NCBI GenBank assembly: GCA_043819345.1
Contig: JBDREX010000037.1
Location: forward strand, 1 to 19,484
Origin: CAYRDK01 sp043819345
GTDB lineage: Bacteria; Omnitrophota; Gorgyraeia; Velamenicoccales; Velamenicoccaceae
DNA: 19,484 nucleotides
Reading direction: 5' to 3'
Position numbers and translations under genes: made by a program
Notes under the pieces: model-generated
What the model was told of the DNA's origin: nothing
Seen by the model: only the letters and a program-made list of their open reading frames with translations
The model's database searches: none
Shown: positions 7,136-14,218 of the stretch, one piece after another
How positions within the stretch are numbered: position 1 is the first letter of the stretch
How the letters are laid out: each line of letters starts with the position of its first letter

Positions 7136-8512
7136 ATGACTTATCAGGAAGCGCTCACATATTTGGATTCCTTTATTAATTTTGAAAGAAGCTCTGTGTC
7201 TTGCGAGAAGCATATCTTTAAGCTGGACAGGATAAAAAAGTTTTTGGCTTTTATCGGCAATCCTCAAGAAGCGTTAAAAATAATTCATATAGCCGGCACT
7301 AAAGGCAAGGGCTCAACAGCTGCTTTTATCGCTCAGATTTTAAAAGAGGATGGTTATAAAGTTGGGCTTTATACGTCTCCACATTTACAGGATGTAAGGG
7401 AGCGTATTCGTGTTTTAGATTCTGAAAGCCTTGTACGGGAAGAAGACGTTGTTGAAGGTATGATTTCCAAGGCGGATTTTACTTCGTTGATGATGGGCCT
7501 TTTTCTTCAGGTGGATTCTTTTTGTTCGGCGCATCATGCTCTAGGAAAGCTTTCTTATTTTGAGATTATAACGGCGGCAGCTTTTGTTTATTTTAAAAAT
7601 GAACATACCGATTTTGTTGTTTTGGAAACAGGCTTGGGTGGCCGGCTGGACGCGACAAATGTTGTGCGATCGCTTGTGTGTGTCATAACGCCCATTAGTT
7701 ATGACCATGAGCATATTTTGGGCAATACATTGGCTGAGATCGCTTTTGAAAAATCGGGCATCATAAAAGAAGAGAATTTGAAAACGGCTAAAGGGGTTTC
7801 TCTTGTTATAACGAGTGCTCAGAAGAGAGACGTGCGGGGTGTTTTGAAGCGCCGGGTGAAGGCGCAGGGCGCTATTCTTTTAGAACAGGGCAAGGATTTT
7901 TGTACCAAGCGGCTTGGCGGAAATCTTTTTTTACAGGATTTTTTTTACAAAGGCATATACAATAAAACATTCTTTTTAAAAACAAGAATGTTAGGAGTTC
8001 ATCAGCTAGTTAATGCTTCTTTGGCGCTCGCTTGCTGTGAGGCGCTTGCTTTGCATAGGGTTAAGATTAGAAAAGAGGCGATGGCCAGAGGTATTCTTAA
8101 CGCGTTTTGGCCTGGGAGGCTTGAAATTTTTAAAGTTAAACCTTTTGTAATCCTTGATGGTGCCCATAATGAAGAGTCCGTGTCTTGTTTAAGCGTTTTT
8201 CTTAAAAGAGAATTTAAAAATTATCGTAAATGGCTGCTTTTTGGTGCTTGTGTAGATAAAGATATTAAAGCGATGGCAACTCGTTTGGTGCCTTTTTTTG
8301 ATGAAGTTGTGTTAACGCGCTCTGGTCATGAGCGTGCTGCGGATCCTGAAAAAGACCTGGCCCCTTTTTTTAAAAATGAGGGCTTGAATGTTACGAACAC
8401 ACTGGATGGAGCTATTGCGCTGTTAAATAAGAATGTGGGCTGTGATGATGTTGTTGTGGTGGCTGGTTCGTTATTTATTGTTGGAGAATTGAGGCAAAAA
8501 TGGCAGGATTAG
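7136..8512 (+). CDS. folC: Folylpolyglutamate synthase / dihydrofolate synthase
   Basis: Mur-ligase-family enzyme adding glutamate to dihydropteroate and/or reduced folates with ATP, in the cytoplasm; 458 aa, slightly longer than typical. Seen: MTYQEALTYLDS at the N-terminus, P-loop GTKGKGST (54-61) in the FolC context, LETGLGGRLDATNVV in the Mg/folate-binding part, PISYDHEHILG, and LDGAHNEES opening the C-terminal domain. I chose ATG 7136 because MTYxEALxYL is the usual start and GGAAG precedes it. An in-frame TTG at 7079 lies inside the intergenic repeat and would add 19 atypical residues. The gene overlaps mnmE by 13 bases, so the two are translationally linked. Whether it has both activities cannot be told from sequence. 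Confidence 0.95.
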   Translation: MTYQEALTYLDSFINFERSSVSCEKHIFKLDRIKKFLAFIGNPQEALKIIHIAGTKGKGSTAAFIAQILKEDGYKVGLYTSPHLQDVRERIRVLDSESLVREEDVVEGMISKADFTSLMMGLFLQVDSFCSAHHALGKLSYFEIITAAAFVYFKNEHTDFVVLETGLGGRLDATNVVRSLVCVITPISYDHEHILGNTLAEIAFEKSGIIKEENLKTAKGVSLVITSAQKRDVRGVLKRRVKAQGAILLEQGKDFCTKRLGGNLFLQDFFYKGIYNKTFFLKTRMLGVHQLVNASLALACCEALALHRVKIRKEAMARGILNAFWPGRLEIFKVKPFVILDGAHNEESVSCLSVFLKREFKNYRKWLLFGACVDKDIKAMATRLVPFFDEVVLTRSGHERAADPEKDLAPFFKNEGLNVTNTLDGAIALLNKNVGCDDVVVVAGSLFIVGELRQKWQD

Positions 8513-9939
8513 AATTGACTGATGATACGATTGTGGCGTTGGCGACATCTCCGGCTCAAGGGGCTATTGGAATAGTGCGTTTAAGTGGGCCGCAAGCTGT
8601 GAAGATTGCAGATAGATTTTTTTTCAATGCGCAATGCAAGAGCCTGGAAGCCCTTAAAACTTTTTCCATGTGCTATGGGTGGATTGTTAAAGATAAGGCA
8701 GCTGTTTCTGGCCGCGCATTAAAAATAGAAGATTTCAAAGATTGTGTTATTGATGAGGTGGTTGTTTCTGTTATGCGCGGGCCTAAGAGTTATACGAGGG
8801 AGGATATTGTTGAAATTAATTCTCATGGAGGATTACGCGTACTCTCATCTATTCTTGAATTGTTTTTGTCCGGCGGCGCCCGGATGGCCCAACCGGGCGA
8901 GTTTACTAAGAGAGCGTTTTTAAGTGGCCGTCTCGATTTATCGCAGGCGGAAGCTGTTTTGGATGTCATTCAGGCTAAGAGTGAATTGGCGTTAAAAAAT
9001 GGCCTCTCCCAGCTTTCAGGAGAAGTTTCACGGTGCATAAAAGATTTGCGCGCGCGAATGCTCGCGTTATTGGCTGACATGGAAGCGACGCTTGATTTTA
9101 GTGAAGAGGAATCTATTGAGGTTGAAAATAATGGTTTTTTTGCAGCGCTTTCTGGGATATCTGAAGAGCTCAATCTTTTAATTGAGCGTGGATTTAAGGC
9201 CCGGATTGTGCGGGAAGGGTTGAGAGTGGCTATTTTCGGCAGGCCAAACACAGGGAAATCTTCTCTGCTGAATGCTATTTTAAAACAAGAGCGAGCTATT
9301 GTCAGTTCAATTGCCGGTACGACGCGGGACACAATAGAGGAACTTGTCAGCATAAAAGGCCTGGCGGTACGATTGGTTGATACAGCGGGAGTATTGGAAC
9401 ACCGGGACGAGATTGAAAAGGAGGCTGTTGCTAGAAGCCAAAGGGCCGTTGAAGAAAGTGACCTGGTTTTGTTTGTACTGGATGGTTCTGTTTCTCTTTC
9501 TCAGGAAGATAGGCGGCTTTTTGACTTAATTCGTGACAAGGAAAAGATTATTGTAATTAATAAAAATGATTTATCTCAAAAGCTTGATAGAAGTGAAGTA
9601 GAACGTTTGTGTTTTAAAAAGCCCGTAACCGTGTGTGCTTTTAAGGTACAGGATATCCTTGCCTTAGAAGAAGAGATTGTAGCCAATGTTTTTCAGGGAG
9701 AAGGAACACGTTTTTTACAGGAAGGCGTAATGATTTCTAATGTGCGCCATATGGATATATTAAAACGATCTCTTGATAGCCTTGCTGCCGCGTCAGGATC
9801 TTTAGAAAAGGGCCTGTCTATGGATTTTGCCGCAATGGATTTGAGAAAAGCCATGGATGCTCTGGGAGAGCTGACAGGAGAAGTTTTTACCGAAGATTTA
9901 TTGGATGTTATTTTTTCAAAGTTTTGTGTTGGAAAGTAA
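8500..9939 (+). CDS. mnmE: tRNA uridine-5-carboxymethylaminomethyl modification GTPase
   Basis: MnmE (TrmE), 479 aa, works with MnmG to modify the wobble uridine U34 of certain tRNAs using 5,10-methylene-THF and FAD. Seen: N-terminal folate-binding domain with DDTIVALATSPAQGAIGIVR and the motif GGARMAQPGEFTKRAFLSG (125-143), a helical domain, and an inserted G domain: GRPNTGKS (247-254), TTRD (274-277), DTAG (294-297), NKND (354-357). It closes with FCVGK (475-479), which contains the family's catalytic cysteine. ATG 8500 lies inside the end of folC with GAGG (8490-8493) six bases upstream. MnmG is not in the window. Its folate cofactor links it to folC, purH and folE. All expected motifs are present, so it should be functional. 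Confidence 0.97.
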   Translation: MAGLELTDDTIVALATSPAQGAIGIVRLSGPQAVKIADRFFFNAQCKSLEALKTFSMCYGWIVKDKAAVSGRALKIEDFKDCVIDEVVVSVMRGPKSYTREDIVEINSHGGLRVLSSILELFLSGGARMAQPGEFTKRAFLSGRLDLSQAEAVLDVIQAKSELALKNGLSQLSGEVSRCIKDLRARMLALLADMEATLDFSEEESIEVENNGFFAALSGISEELNLLIERGFKARIVREGLRVAIFGRPNTGKSSLLNAILKQERAIVSSIAGTTRDTIEELVSIKGLAVRLVDTAGVLEHRDEIEKEAVARSQRAVEESDLVLFVLDGSVSLSQEDRRLFDLIRDKEKIIVINKNDLSQKLDRSEVERLCFKKPVTVCAFKVQDILALEEEIVANVFQGEGTRFLQEGVMISNVRHMDILKRSLDSLAAASGSLEKGLSMDFAAMDLRKAMDALGELTGEVFTEDLLDVIFSKFCVGK

Positions 9940-9948
9940 AAATGTAGG

Positions 9949-9967
9949 GGCCGGCCTCGCGCCGGCC
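9949..9967. repeat. GC-rich palindrome GGCCGGC/GCCGGCC after mnmE
   Basis: Seven-base arms at 9949-9955 and 9961-9967 flank the loop CTCGC, starting right after AATGTAGG. It begins 10 bases after the mnmE stop. No T-tract follows, so terminator activity is doubtful. Overall shape (a purine lead followed by a GC-rich palindrome with a short loop) resembles the element at 4596-4616 and REP-like repeats in general. Confidence 0.6.
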
Positions 9968-10022
9968 AGAATAATATAAAACAATAATTGATTATCCATT
10001 GAATATGTTAATAGGCAAGTCA

Positions 10023-10042
10023 GAGGAGGCATTGTTTACATG
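10023..10042 (+). promoter_or_regulatory. Strong ribosome binding site of folE
   Basis: GAGGAGG (10023-10029) is a near-perfect anti-16S match, 10 bases before ATG 10040. It fixes the folE start and suggests efficient initiation. Confidence 0.75.
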
Positions 10043-10597
10043 AAGAATGATCAGTTAAAAAAAGCTGTTGAGATGATTTTAGATGGTATTGGTGAAGATT
10101 CGGAAAGAAAAGATTTAAAAAAGACGCCTGAGCGGGTTGCGCAGATGTATGAGGAGATCTTGTCTGGTTATTCTCATGATCCTAAAAAGGAACTGGAGGT
10201 GGTATTGGACCAGAAGCATGAAGAGATCGTGCTTTTGAAAGGCATTCCTTTGTATTCTATGTGTGAACATCATCTTCTGCCTTTTATTGGCCGTGCGCAT
10301 GTGGCCTATATTCCTAAAGGTGGGCGTGTAACAGGTTTGAGCAAGATAGCGCGCGTTGTGGAAATTTTATCTAAGCGCCTGCAGGTGCAGGAACGTTTGA
10401 CCACACAGATTGCTGGTGTTATTATGGAGAAGTTAAAGCCGTTAGGGGTTATGGTTATCATTGAAGCTGAGCATTTATGTATGAGTATGCGCGGTGTTAA
10501 TCGGCCCGGTGTTATGACGGTAACGAGTGCTGTCAGAGGCATATTTAAAGAAAATGAAAAAACACGTTCTGAGACATTGGCACTTATCAAGGATTAA
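10040..10597 (+). CDS. folE: GTP cyclohydrolase I
   Basis: First enzyme of tetrahydrofolate (and other pterin) synthesis, converting GTP to dihydroneopterin triphosphate; normally a homodecamer. 185 aa, typical for bacterial FolE. Seen: KKTPERVAQMYEEIL (27-41), the zinc site SMCEHHLLPFIGRAHVAYIP with Cys75 and His78, the third ligand Cys147 in EAEHLCMSMRGV, and the GTP-binding RLQVQERLT (113-121). All zinc ligands of type IA are present, so this is the zinc-dependent type, not the FolE2 type. It follows mnmE by 100 bases with a palindrome in between, and a response regulator gene begins 32 bases downstream. The pairing with folC in the same block fits folate supply. Confidence 0.97.
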   Translation: MKNDQLKKAVEMILDGIGEDSERKDLKKTPERVAQMYEEILSGYSHDPKKELEVVLDQKHEEIVLLKGIPLYSMCEHHLLPFIGRAHVAYIPKGGRVTGLSKIARVVEILSKRLQVQERLTTQIAGVIMEKLKPLGVMVIIEAEHLCMSMRGVNRPGVMTVTSAVRGIFKENEKTRSETLALIKD

Positions 10598-10629
10598 AGA
10601 TGTGGGAGCGTGAAAAATAAGGAGCCGAG

Positions 10630-11016
10630 ATGGGCGTAAAAAAAGTTTTCATTGTTGAAGATGATCCAGATTCTTTTGAGAGCTTGAAAAAATTATTGCT
10701 TGTTTATGGTTTTGAGGTAGATGGGGTTTTGACGATTAAAGATGATTTCTTAAAGCACCTTAAAACATTTGAACCACATATTATTCTTTTAGATATGCTG
10801 ATGCCGGGGATTGGCGGGCTTGAAGTGTGTCAGATGCTTAACGCCGATGAACAGACACAAGGGATCCCTATCCTCGTTGTTTCGGCGATCGGTAATCCGT
10901 CTGATATGAAAAAGGCTTTTGCGTTAGGCGTTGAGGATTATGTTACTAAGCCTTATGATATAGCGACGTTAGTTGGAAAGATTAACCGGTATATTGGATA
11001 TAAACAAAACCCTTAA
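10630..11016 (+). CDS. Single-domain response regulator
   Basis: CheY-type receiver domain of 128 aa with no output domain. Seen: acidic pair Asp11-Asp12 in VEDD, phosphoacceptor Asp55 in LLDMLMPG, Ser85 in VVSA, and Lys107 in the KP motif, all in the expected spacing. It ends soon after the receiver fold, so output must come from protein contacts, for instance phosphorelay or a flagellar, second-messenger or kinase partner. AAGGAG lies at 10619-10624. The histidine kinase gene begins 15 bases after its stop, so the two are a likely cognate pair. What it controls cannot be told from sequence. Confidence 0.93.
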   Translation: MGVKKVFIVEDDPDSFESLKKLLLVYGFEVDGVLTIKDDFLKHLKTFEPHIILLDMLMPGIGGLEVCQMLNADEQTQGIPILVVSAIGNPSDMKKAFALGVEDYVTKPYDIATLVGKINRYIGYKQNP

Positions 11017-11031
11017 AAAGAGATATCTTTT

Positions 11032-12669
11032 ATGAAAATTGAGAATAAGGCACCAGTCGTAAAAGTTGGCAGGCGGATAGCGGGAATGACGTTGTCCGCC
11101 AAAGTTTTTTATTCTGTCCTTGTGACAGAATTTATTATTATGGTGTTGTTGTCCAGGGTTGAATTCCTAAAAGACGCTCCTCAGATTGTTGTCGCCGCTT
11201 TAGATACTTTTTTATTGGGCCTTGTTATTATCGCAGTGATTCATTTTTCGTTTCGCCCTCTTGTTGAAATGTTGAAATCGATGGAAAAGATTGAAAGCGG
11301 CCAAACGAATGTCAGGTTGAAAGTGCCTGTCAGCAGAGAACTGGCTTCTTTGGCCGAAGGTATTAACCATATGTTAGGGGGATTGGCGGAGTCATATCAC
11401 AAGGTAGAGGAATCTGAAAACCTTTTGGCTGGTATTGCTGATGGTATTGATGAAGAGATTATGCTCATTGATAAGGATTTTAAAATTATTTGGGCTAATA
11501 AAAAGGCCAGGGAAAGTTGTTCTATACCTTCCTCGGAGGTTATTGGCAACTACTGTTATAAGCTTACGCATTCTTTAAATGAGCCCTGTAAATTTCCTTT
11601 GCATGGTTGTCCTTTGCAGGAAACTGGCAAAGAAGGCAAGGTTGTCTCCAGCCTGCACACACATTTTGATATGAAAGGCAACTCTCTTTATGTTGAGGTT
11701 GCTGCCTATCCTTTGTATGATGAAAAAGGAAAGGTTGACCGATATATTCATATCAGCCGGGATGTGACAGACAGGATCGCTATGATTAAAGAGATAGAGG
11801 CTGCTAACGAAAAGCTGAAAGATTACAGCCATAGGTTGGAACATATGGTGGATGAAAGAACGACGAAATTAAGAAAAAACATGGAAGAGATATCCCGGAT
11901 TAATGAAAAGCTGAAAAAAACCCAGAGCCAGCTTGTTCAGACAGGTAAAATGGCGGCTGTGGGCCAGTTGGCCAGTGGAGTGGCCCATGAAATAAATAAT
12001 CCTCTAGCTATTATTCTGAATAATATTCAGTTGATAAAGATATGGATCCAGCAAAAAAATATTTCTGATTCTGACGTGGATTTTGCCTCTTATGTGAAGA
12101 TGGTTGAAGATGCGGTCTCAAGATGCAAGAAAATCACTCAAGCTCTCCATGATTTTTCACATGTTTCACAGGAGAAATTTGAGCTATTTTATGTGAATGA
12201 TGCGATTGAAAAAACTCTTGCCTTAATAGAATATGAAACGACTCTTCATAGCATTTCTTTTGAAAAAGACCTTCAGGCTAATATGCCGAAAATTTTCGGA
12301 GATTTCCAGGCATTGCAGCAGGTTTTTCTTGATATTATTGTTAATGCGCGCTGGGCTATTGAGAAGCATTCGGATAAGCGCAAGGGCCTGATTACGATCA
12401 AAACTGTATATGAACCGGGCGATCACTATGTACGTGTTTTTATTATGGATTCTGGAATTGGGATTAGTGAAAAAAATATATCACGTATTTTTGAGGCGTT
12501 TTTTACAACAAAAGAAGTTGGCGAGGGTACGGGGCTGGGCTTATCTATCGCCTATAACATTATCAGGCAACATCACGGCAATATTGAGGTTAAAAGCATG
12601 GAAGGCGAAGGTGCTACATTCGTCATATCTCTTCCTCTGTTTGGAGAACACACATCTTTAAAGTATTGA
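11032..12669 (+). CDS. Membrane-bound PAS-containing sensor histidine kinase
   Basis: 545 aa. Two hydrophobic segments, about 25-46 and 51-73, give an inner membrane hairpin with almost no periplasmic loop, so the signal is likely sensed in the membrane or cytoplasm. A HAMP-like linker (about 74-127) follows, then a PAS domain (about 130-250), a coiled coil (about 252-305), HisKA with His319 in ASGVAHEINNPLA, and the ATPase domain with the N-box Asn438 (VNARWAI), DSGIGIS (473-479) and GEGTGLGLS (498-506). The PAS core carries Cys163, Cys175, Cys186 and Cys193, the last three in a C-x10-C-x6-C layout. The catalytic part is of the NtrB-like class (HEINNPL). It is co-oriented with the upstream receiver. 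Ligand and target are unknown. Confidence 0.93.
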   Translation: MKIENKAPVVKVGRRIAGMTLSAKVFYSVLVTEFIIMVLLSRVEFLKDAPQIVVAALDTFLLGLVIIAVIHFSFRPLVEMLKSMEKIESGQTNVRLKVPVSRELASLAEGINHMLGGLAESYHKVEESENLLAGIADGIDEEIMLIDKDFKIIWANKKARESCSIPSSEVIGNYCYKLTHSLNEPCKFPLHGCPLQETGKEGKVVSSLHTHFDMKGNSLYVEVAAYPLYDEKGKVDRYIHISRDVTDRIAMIKEIEAANEKLKDYSHRLEHMVDERTTKLRKNMEEISRINEKLKKTQSQLVQTGKMAAVGQLASGVAHEINNPLAIILNNIQLIKIWIQQKNISDSDVDFASYVKMVEDAVSRCKKITQALHDFSHVSQEKFELFYVNDAIEKTLALIEYETTLHSISFEKDLQANMPKIFGDFQALQQVFLDIIVNARWAIEKHSDKRKGLITIKTVYEPGDHYVRVFIMDSGIGISEKNISRIFEAFFTTKEVGEGTGLGLSIAYNIIRQHHGNIEVKSMEGEGATFVISLPLFGEHTSLKY

Positions 12670-12691
12670 GATGTTTAAAAGGAGCTGTATC

Positions 12692-12732
12692 CAAATGACA
12701 CCTTAAAGTTTTGCACTCTAAGGTGTCATTTG
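12692..12732. repeat. 14-bp inverted repeat sharing the AAATGACAC core
   Basis: CAAATGACACCTTA (12692-12705) and its exact reverse complement (12719-12732) flank a 13-base loop. Its outer core AAATGACAC...GTGTCATTT is shared with the 5413-5451 element, and both carry a nearby TTYTGCACT. It begins 23 bases after the kinase stop. No T-tract of note follows. Confidence 0.75.
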
Positions 12733-12787
12733 ATAAGTAGAGATCATTGTCTGATAACAAAATAAATATAATAGTAATGAGGCTGGC

Positions 12788-13246
12788 ATGGAATATACAA
12801 AAGGCAGCATAGGACGGATTTTTTTATTAAAGTTTACGAATGGTGACGATATTCATTGTGAATTGCGTAAGCTTGCGCGAAAAGAAAAAGTTTGTTGTGC
12901 CGTTTTATTTTTTATCGGAGCGCTTAATCGCGGCCATCTTGTTACAGGGCCCAAAAAGCCAGAGGTTCCACCTGAGCCTAATTGGGCGAGTTTTAAGGAT
13001 GGCTGGGAAACACTTGGCCTAGGGACGATTTTTAGAGGGGGCAAGGATCCTAAAATCCATATTCATGTTTCTATGGGAAAAAAAGATAAGATGTTGACAG
13101 GTTGTTTGCGTAAAGAATCCGAGGTTTTTTTGGTTATGGAGGCTGTCTTGTTTGAGTTAAAGGGAGTGCGGGCTGCCAAAGATATTGATCTTGCGACTGG
13201 TTTGGAATTGCTGCGGATTATAAAGAAGAAAGGCAAGCGAAGTTAA
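12788..13246 (+). CDS. PPC/PCC (DUF296) domain protein
   Basis: 152 aa, a single PPC (DUF296) domain. This fold is found alone in bacteria and archaea and next to AT-hooks in plant DNA-binding proteins; the bacterial function is largely unknown. Seen: a conserved opening (RIFLLKFTNGDDI at 10-22), a central G-A-L-N-R-G segment, KIHIHVSMG (89-97) with the His-x-His pair (His91, His93) of the metal site, and a closing E-L-K-G...TGLELL. At the usual third histidine, in the GGHL motif, this protein has TGCL with Cys106. No AT-hook is seen, though the C-terminus is lysine-rich. ATG 12788 has GAGG five bases upstream. A TATAAT at 12767-12772 lies just ahead but lacks a good -35. The NfnA gene follows 132 bases later. 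Confidence 0.8.
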   Translation: MEYTKGSIGRIFLLKFTNGDDIHCELRKLARKEKVCCAVLFFIGALNRGHLVTGPKKPEVPPEPNWASFKDGWETLGLGTIFRGGKDPKIHIHVSMGKKDKMLTGCLRKESEVFLVMEAVLFELKGVRAAKDIDLATGLELLRIIKKKGKRS

Positions 13247-13281
13247 ATTGACTCACCTCTTTAGCGTTCTCTTCGCCTGCC
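13232..13281 (+). terminator. Possible stem-loop at the end of the PPC gene
   Basis: GGCAAGCGAAG (13232-13242) and CTTCGCCTGCC (13271-13281) pair over 11 bases with one G-U wobble and a 28-base loop. It spans the stop codon. There is no T-tract right after it, so termination is uncertain. Confidence 0.35.
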
Positions 13282-13378
13282 CCACTAATAATATAACATG
13301 TTTATGAGGCTCTTTTCAAGTTCTGCAGCCAAGAGTAGGAAAATTGTAAATTATTGAAACAAAAGGCATTATGTCACT

Positions 13379-14218
13379 ATGAAGATTATTAACAAAGAAA
13401 TTCTAGTTAAAAATTCCGATAGAAGAGTGGTGAAGATAGAACTTCTTGCCTCTGTCATCGCACAGAAGGCGCGCCCAGGCCAATTTGTTGTGGTTATGGT
13501 GCACGAGAAGGGTGAGAGGATTCCCTTGACAGTTGTTGATAAGAATCTTCAAACAGGTACAGTGACTTTGATTTTTCAGGAGATAGGTTTGACAACGAAA
13601 TTGCTCGGCCGCCTGAATCAGGGGGATGAGTTTTATGCTTTGATTGGCCCTTTGGGGCATGCTTCACAAATACAAAACTTTGGCCGGGTTGTTCTTGTTG
13701 GAGGCGGTGTAGGTGTAGCGGAGATTTATCCTGTCGCGAAAGCCTTGAAAGAGGCGGGCAATCATGTGCAGGCTATTTTGGGCGCACGCTCAAAAGATTT
13801 TTTTATTTTAGAAAAAGAAATAAAGGATGTTTGCGACGAGTTTTATGCTGTGACGGATGATGGCAGCTATGGACGAAGAGCTTTTACAACGGATATCTTA
13901 AAAGAGCTTTTAGAAGATGAAAAGCCTGACTATGTGTACTCCGTGGGGCCTATTCCTATGATGAAAATAGTATCTTCATTGACACAACAAAAAAAAATTA
14001 AAACAGTTGTCTCTTTGAACGCGTTGATGGTTGATGCTACCGGCATGTGTGGTTGTTGCCGCGTCTCTATTGCCGGGCACGTGCAGTTTAGTTGTGTTGA
14101 TGGGCCAGAATTTGACGCGCATCAGGTGGATTGGTTGGAGCTGGAGCAAAGAAACAGGATGTATGAACAGCAGGAGCAGCATGTTTGTCGTCTTTTGGAA
14201 AAAAGAGGTTTAGAATGA
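13379..14218 (+). CDS. nfnA: Ferredoxin-NADP oxidoreductase subunit alpha (NfnA/SudB type)
   Basis: 279 aa FAD/NAD(P)-binding subunit of the cytoplasmic NfnAB (or sulfide dehydrogenase) complex, which with NfnB couples NADH, NADPH and ferredoxin by electron bifurcation. Seen: FAD motif RIPLTVVD (47-54), the nucleotide-binding VVLVGGGVGVAEIYPVAKAL (104-123), SVGPIPMM (188-195), and the C-terminal [2Fe-2S] site with Asp219, Cys224, Cys227 and Cys239 (VDATGMCGCC...FSCVDGPEFD). An aspartate among the cluster ligands is typical of this family and separates it from dihydroorotate dehydrogenase subunit K, which has four cysteines. Its stop overlaps the NfnB start by 4 bases (ATGA), so they are translated together. 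NfnAB and SudAB cannot be told apart here. Confidence 0.92.
   Translation: MKIINKEILVKNSDRRVVKIELLASVIAQKARPGQFVVVMVHEKGERIPLTVVDKNLQTGTVTLIFQEIGLTTKLLGRLNQGDEFYALIGPLGHASQIQNFGRVVLVGGGVGVAEIYPVAKALKEAGNHVQAILGARSKDFFILEKEIKDVCDEFYAVTDDGSYGRRAFTTDILKELLEDEKPDYVYSVGPIPMMKIVSSLTQQKKIKTVVSLNALMVDATGMCGCCRVSIAGHVQFSCVDGPEFDAHQVDWLELEQRNRMYEQQEQHVCRLLEKRGLE

Noticed and set aside
12767..12772. TATAAT before the PPC gene as a promoter
   Set aside because: The only TTG-type hexamer upstream (TTGTCT at 12747) is 14 bases away, too close for a sound promoter.
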